Shown here piece after piece: positions 62,057-64,000 of a stretch of 64,000 bases of DNA. A model generated the notes under the pieces. The model worked only from the letters and a program-made list of their open reading frames with translations, ran no database searches and had not been told where the DNA came from. The translations under genes were made by a program, and so were the position numbers. The stretch lies in assembly GCA_033549365.1 (NCBI GenBank), contig JAWSUF010000016.1, positions 1-64,000 of the forward strand. The letters run 5' to 3'. The DNA is from Acidobacteriota bacterium. Lineage in GTDB: Bacteria; Acidobacteriota; Aminicenantia; Aminicenantales; Saccharicenantaceae. Each line of letters starts with the position of its first letter. Position 1 is the stretch's first letter.

Positions 62057-62746
62057 TCACCCGAGAGATTTTCTGAACAGGGCCAGGAGAATGTCCCGGT
62101 CTTTCTTTGTCATCACCATGCGGTGAAAAATATCCCTGACGCGTTCCGTGATGAAAGCCCGGTTCGTCTCGTGATAAAACCCCTTCCCGTCAAGCAGGGC
62201 TTCGAACCGGCGGACGCTGTCCTCCTGTTCGGCGTGGGAGAGGGGTTTTTCGCGGCCGGGAGGCGGCGCGGCGCCGGCGGCCGACATGAGCTGAAAGAGC
62301 GTGAGGGTTACGGCGACGCCCAGATTATAGGAGGGCTGACGGCCGACCTGGGGAATGTGGAACCGGATATTGGCCATCCCGATTTCCTCGACCGTTAACC
62401 CCGTCCGCTCGTTTCCGAAGACGAGCCCGATGCGCGTGTCGGAAGGAAATTCCGCCAGGCTTCGCACGGCCTCGTCAAGGGACACGAGGGCGAAATGGCG
62501 GCGCGACCGGGCCGTCGACGCGGCCAGGCAGTGGCAGTCGGCGGCCGCCGCGGCCAAGCTGTCGTGAAAAGATGCGCCGTCGAGAATATCGTCGGCATGA
62601 ACCGCCGTCCAATAGGACGGGCCATGGAGTCCCCGGAGTCCGACGATCCGGAGATCCGAAACCCCGGTATTTTTCATCCCCCGCGCGGCCAAACCGATGT
62701 TTTCGGGTTTCTCCGGCCTCACGAGGATGACGCAATACTTCTCCAT
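62057..62746 (-). CDS. TrmH/SpoU-class RNA 2'-O-methyltransferase (TrmJ-like)
   Basis: The ATG at 62746 gives 229 residues. The SPOUT knot is visible in VILVRPEKPENIGLAARGMKN, IGLVFGNERTGLTVEEI and FHIPQVGRQPSYNLGVAVTL; the last two hold the SAM site. TrmJ acts on position 32 of tRNA and has a similar C-terminal helical part (HAEQEDSVRRFEALL). Assignment within the class is tentative. The ATG lies 9 nt after a -10 box, so the mRNA may be nearly leaderless. It is the first gene of a three-gene operon with OsmC and DUF1622. Confidence 0.85.
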   Translation of the reverse strand: MEKYCVILVRPEKPENIGLAARGMKNTGVSDLRIVGLRGLHGPSYWTAVHADDILDGASFHDSLAAAAADCHCLAASTARSRRHFALVSLDEAVRSLAEFPSDTRIGLVFGNERTGLTVEEIGMANIRFHIPQVGRQPSYNLGVAVTLTLFQLMSAAGAAPPPGREKPLSHAEQEDSVRRFEALLDGKGFYHETNRAFITERVRDIFHRMVMTKKDRDILLALFRKSLG

Positions 62747-62755
62747 GGTTGCATC

Positions 62756-62761
62756 ATTATA
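62756..62761 (-). promoter_or_regulatory. Extended -10 promoter of the methyltransferase-OsmC-DUF1622 operon
   Basis: TATAAT preceded by TGC on the minus strand, 9 nt before the ATG at 62746. No good -35 was seen. Confidence 0.55.
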
Positions 62762-62820
62762 GCACTTTCGACCTCTCGAACAGGGCCTCTCCCCTATCAT
62801 TTTTATCGGACGCTTTCCGT

Positions 62821-62849
62821 TTGACAAGGCCCAATCCGGAGACTATATT
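62821..62849 (+). promoter_or_regulatory. Sigma-70 promoter of the CBS-domain gene
   Basis: Perfect TTGACA (62821-62826), 17 nt, TATATT (62844-62849). An AAGGAGGT ribosome site (62881-62888) lies before the ATG at 62896. Confidence 0.8.
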
Positions 62850-62895
62850 GAAATCAAATTCGATCGAACAGGGAAAAGAGAAGGAGGTCTTTGAA

Positions 62896-63333
62896 ATGAT
62901 GACCGTTAAAGAGATTCTTGCCGGAAAAGGGACCCAAGTTTGGACGATCTCCGCAGACGCCAAGGTTTTCGATGCGCTGCGGACCATGTCCGAAGCCAAT
63001 ATCGGCGCACTGATCGTCCTCGACGGAGACCGTATCGCGGGGATCATGTCCGAGCGGGACTATGCCAGAAAAGTCATTCTTCAAAACCGGCTTTCCCAGG
63101 ATACCCCTGTCAGGGACATTATGACCTCACAAATTTATGGGGTCACACCCGAAAGCACCGCCGCGGAATGCATGGCCCTGATGACGGACAAACGGATCCG
63201 CCACCTCCCGGTCCTCGAATCCGGGAAACTCGCAGGCGTGGTTTCGATCGGCGACATCGTCAAGTCCGTCATTTCCGAACAGCAGATCACGATCGAACAT
63301 CTCCAGAACTACATCATGGGAAAATACAGCTAA
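62896..63333 (+). CDS. CBS-domain pair protein
   Basis: The 145-residue protein holds two CBS motifs: WTISADAKVFDALRTMSEAN with GIMSERDYARKVIL, and VTPESTAAECMALMTDKRIR with LAGVVSIGDIVKSVISE. A paired CBS module binds adenine nucleotides such as AMP, ATP or SAM and reports energy status. The stand-alone form ends EHLQNYIMGKYS, as in other stress-type CBS proteins. The start at 62896 is set by a near-perfect Shine-Dalgarno. The gene stands alone and converges on the SDR gene. Confidence 0.92.
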   Translation: MMTVKEILAGKGTQVWTISADAKVFDALRTMSEANIGALIVLDGDRIAGIMSERDYARKVILQNRLSQDTPVRDIMTSQIYGVTPESTAAECMALMTDKRIRHLPVLESGKLAGVVSIGDIVKSVISEQQITIEHLQNYIMGKYS

Positions 63334-63362
63334 TCGCCGGGTCCGGCGGAGGATGAAGAGGG

Positions 63363-64000
63363 TTATCTGCGGGTTCTGCGGAAAAGAAGCAGGCGGCGGA
63401 GGAATGCGCGGGGCATGAGCCGGACGGCGAGAGCCGCCGCCCGGTTGAAGGTCCCTGGAATACAGATCGGCTTGTTTTTTTCAAGGCAGCGCAGCGAGGC
63501 CTCGACAACACTTTCCGGAGACATCGCCTTCACCGGCGCTTTTCGCCGATAGACATCATCCGCCCGCAAGCCCAATTTTTCGTGAAAGTCCGTCCGGGTC
63601 AAGCCGGGGCAGAGCGCCTGAATCCTGACGCCCGATCGACAAAGCTCGAGATGAAGGGATTCCGAAAACAGGTTGAGAAAACATTTGGACGCGGCGTAAA
63701 TCGCGCCTTCCGGGCGCGGCGTGAAGGAACTTGTGGACGAGACATTGATGACCGCACCGCGACCCCGCTCGATCATACCCGGCAATGCGGCATGAACCAG
63801 CCGCACGGCCGCCAGGACATGCACTTTGATCAGGGCTTCGTGGCCTGTCCGATCCTCCTCGTGGAACAGGGATTTGATCGAGAAGCCGGCATTATTGACC
63901 AGGATCTCGAGATCTCGGATTCCGGAGATTCTTCGGGCCAGGTCCTCAACGGCATTTTCATCGGAGAGTTCCGCGATGACAACCTCGACATCGACGCCGG
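63363..64000 (-). CDS. Short-chain dehydrogenase/reductase, N-terminus beyond the window
   Basis: The frame is open to the right window edge (212 codons shown). SDR landmarks are ILVNNAGFSIKSLFH (NNAG), VINVSSTSSFTP with the catalytic Ser, YAASKCFLNLFSESL with Tyr-x3-Lys, and LCPGLTRTDFHEKLG. The C-terminus ends in an Arg-rich hydrophobic stretch (AFLRRLLLFRRTRR) that may touch the membrane. The TGxxxGxG cofactor site lies outside the window. These classical SDRs reduce or oxidise hydroxyl/keto groups with NAD(P). The substrate is unknown. Confidence 0.88.
   Translation of the reverse strand, partial: GVDVEVVIAELSDENAVEDLARRISGIRDLEILVNNAGFSIKSLFHEEDRTGHEALIKVHVLAAVRLVHAALPGMIERGRGAVINVSSTSSFTPRPEGAIYAASKCFLNLFSESLHLELCRSGVRIQALCPGLTRTDFHEKLGLRADDVYRRKAPVKAMSPESVVEASLRCLEKNKPICIPGTFNRAAALAVRLMPRAFLRRLLLFRRTRR

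Noticed and set aside
63339-63354. CGCCGG-GT-CCGGCG inverted repeat between the CBS and SDR genes
   Set aside because: The 2-nt loop is too short for a stable hairpin and no T-tract follows on either strand, so it was not called a terminator.

Overview
The window is a 64 kb, GC-rich stretch of a bacterial chromosome. No rRNA, tRNA, CRISPR array, phage module or origin was seen. The gene set suggests an anaerobic or microaerobic, peptide- and sugar-fermenting Gram-negative. It has an Fe-S serine dehydratase, a homocysteine route via aspartate semialdehyde as in methanogens and sulfate reducers, a membrane pyrophosphatase, several probable sodium-coupled transporters, type IV minor pilins and secreted or lipoprotein peptidases. 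The mix resembles Acidobacteriota-like lineages such as Aminicenantes. That placement is inference from gene content only.

Layout. 1-1.1 kb: an AbiEii-type toxin/antitoxin pair, the toxin apparently cut by a REP-like repeat at the window edge. 1.1-6.1 kb: a tightly coupled aspartate-to-homocysteine operon (DUF39-ferredoxin fusion, UPF0280, asd, aspartokinase) behind a promoter and a long structured leader. 6.1-6.7 kb: a RelE-type toxin/antitoxin pair. 6.7-13.7 kb: an amino-acid oxidoreductase pair, then a divergent sugar block (alpha-L-rhamnosidase, D-lyxose isomerase) and an NSS transporter with its small subunit. 13.8-18.6 kb: serine dehydratase, a 158-bp inverted-repeat element, a UroD-family protein and an unusual Maf-RlmD-like fusion. 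18.8-25.8 kb: a minor-pilin operon ending in a PilY1-like tip protein. 25.9-30.3 kb: a GH38 alpha-mannosidase with a sodium/solute symporter.

30.4-36.6 kb: ftsH-folP-cdaA-cdaR-pdxJ-amidohydrolase, which joins protein quality control, folate, c-di-AMP and PLP synthesis. 36.6-41.9 kb: a release-factor-like protein, an EIIA/zinc-ribbon fusion, an M28 peptidase and a membrane pyrophosphatase. 42.1-48.6 kb: two convergent sets of genes. One is DUF6305, two membrane proteins, a DctM-like carrier and an M14-type deacylase; the other is poly-gamma-glutamate genes pgsB-pgsC-pgsW. 48.8-51.8 kb: a secreted esterase and a methyltransferase. 52-59.1 kb: a five-gene operon made of an M19 dipeptidase lipoprotein, a peptide-binding protein, a histidine kinase, a sigma-54 response regulator and a Tat-exported aminotransferase. 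59-64 kb: small housekeeping genes (GNAT, lipid kinase, DUF1622, OsmC, TrmH-class methyltransferase, CBS protein) and a truncated SDR.

The most notable non-coding signal is a 34-nt sequence (32/34 identical) found twice. Each copy lies between a pair of divergent promoters, one at ftsH/symporter and one at hppA/DUF6305, at nearly the same distance from the -35 box. Several genes also have a good -10 box only 7-11 nt before the start codon, which suggests leaderless or nearly leaderless mRNAs.
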